A DNA stretch of 6,220 nucleotides from Bacteroidota bacterium (GTDB lineage: Bacteria > Bacteroidota > Bacteroidia > Bacteroidales > Prolixibacteraceae). The notes beneath the pieces were generated by a model, which saw only the letters and a program-made list of their open reading frames with translations, ran no database searches and was not told where the DNA came from. Made by a program: the position numbers and the translations under genes. Numbering within the stretch: position 1 is the first letter of the stretch; each line of letters starts with the position of its first letter. Shown in pieces: positions 6,219 to 6,220 of this stretch. The DNA lies in the NCBI GenBank assembly GCA_030706665.1, contig JAUZOB010000202.1, forward strand, positions 1 through 6,220. Reading direction: 5' to 3'.

Positions 6219-6220
6219 CT

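Overview
The window looks like a chromosomal housekeeping segment from a Bacteroidota bacterium, most likely of the Bacteroidales/Marinilabiliales type. The reasons are moderate-to-low GC, no Shine-Dalgarno sequence before any of the three main genes, a mitochondrial-type aconitase of the kind known from Bacteroides, and the gene order aconitase, isocitrate dehydrogenase, citrate synthase on one strand. The assignment is an inference from protein resemblance and layout; genus and species cannot be read from the window.

Layout. Positions 1-24 may hold the last codons of a gene entering from the left, followed by a long hairpin (70-111) that probably ends it. Positions 166-608 contain no intact gene. 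On the minus strand they carry two decayed C-terminal pieces of sensor histidine kinases: one with a clear G2 ATP-binding box, and a shorter one keeping only the last strand of the fold. The core is a three-gene block on the plus strand: aconitate hydratase (692-2956), isocitrate dehydrogenase (3058-4323) and a eukaryote-like citrate synthase (4351-5667), closed by a good intrinsic terminator (5687-5720). Positions 5721-6098 are non-coding. They contain an unusual array with an exact 11-bp period (5860-5925), continuing into an inverted half (to about 5956). At the right edge a strong hairpin with its T-tract on the minus strand (6099-6139) probably ends a gene that runs leftwards into the window; only its last codons would be present.

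Function. The three enzymes form the oxidative first arm of the Krebs cycle: oxaloacetate plus acetyl-CoA to citrate, to isocitrate, to 2-oxoglutarate, which is the precursor of glutamate. All catalytic residues that can be checked are present in all three proteins.

Most interesting points. (1) The isocitrate dehydrogenase is of the E. coli/B. subtilis family, but lacks several residues that hold the NADP 2'-phosphate and has replacements seen in NAD-using relatives, so an 'NADP-dependent' label may be wrong. (2) The 11-bp-period repeat array is not explained by any gene. (3) Two histidine-kinase remnants lie side by side upstream. I do not see a previously undescribed multi-gene system here.
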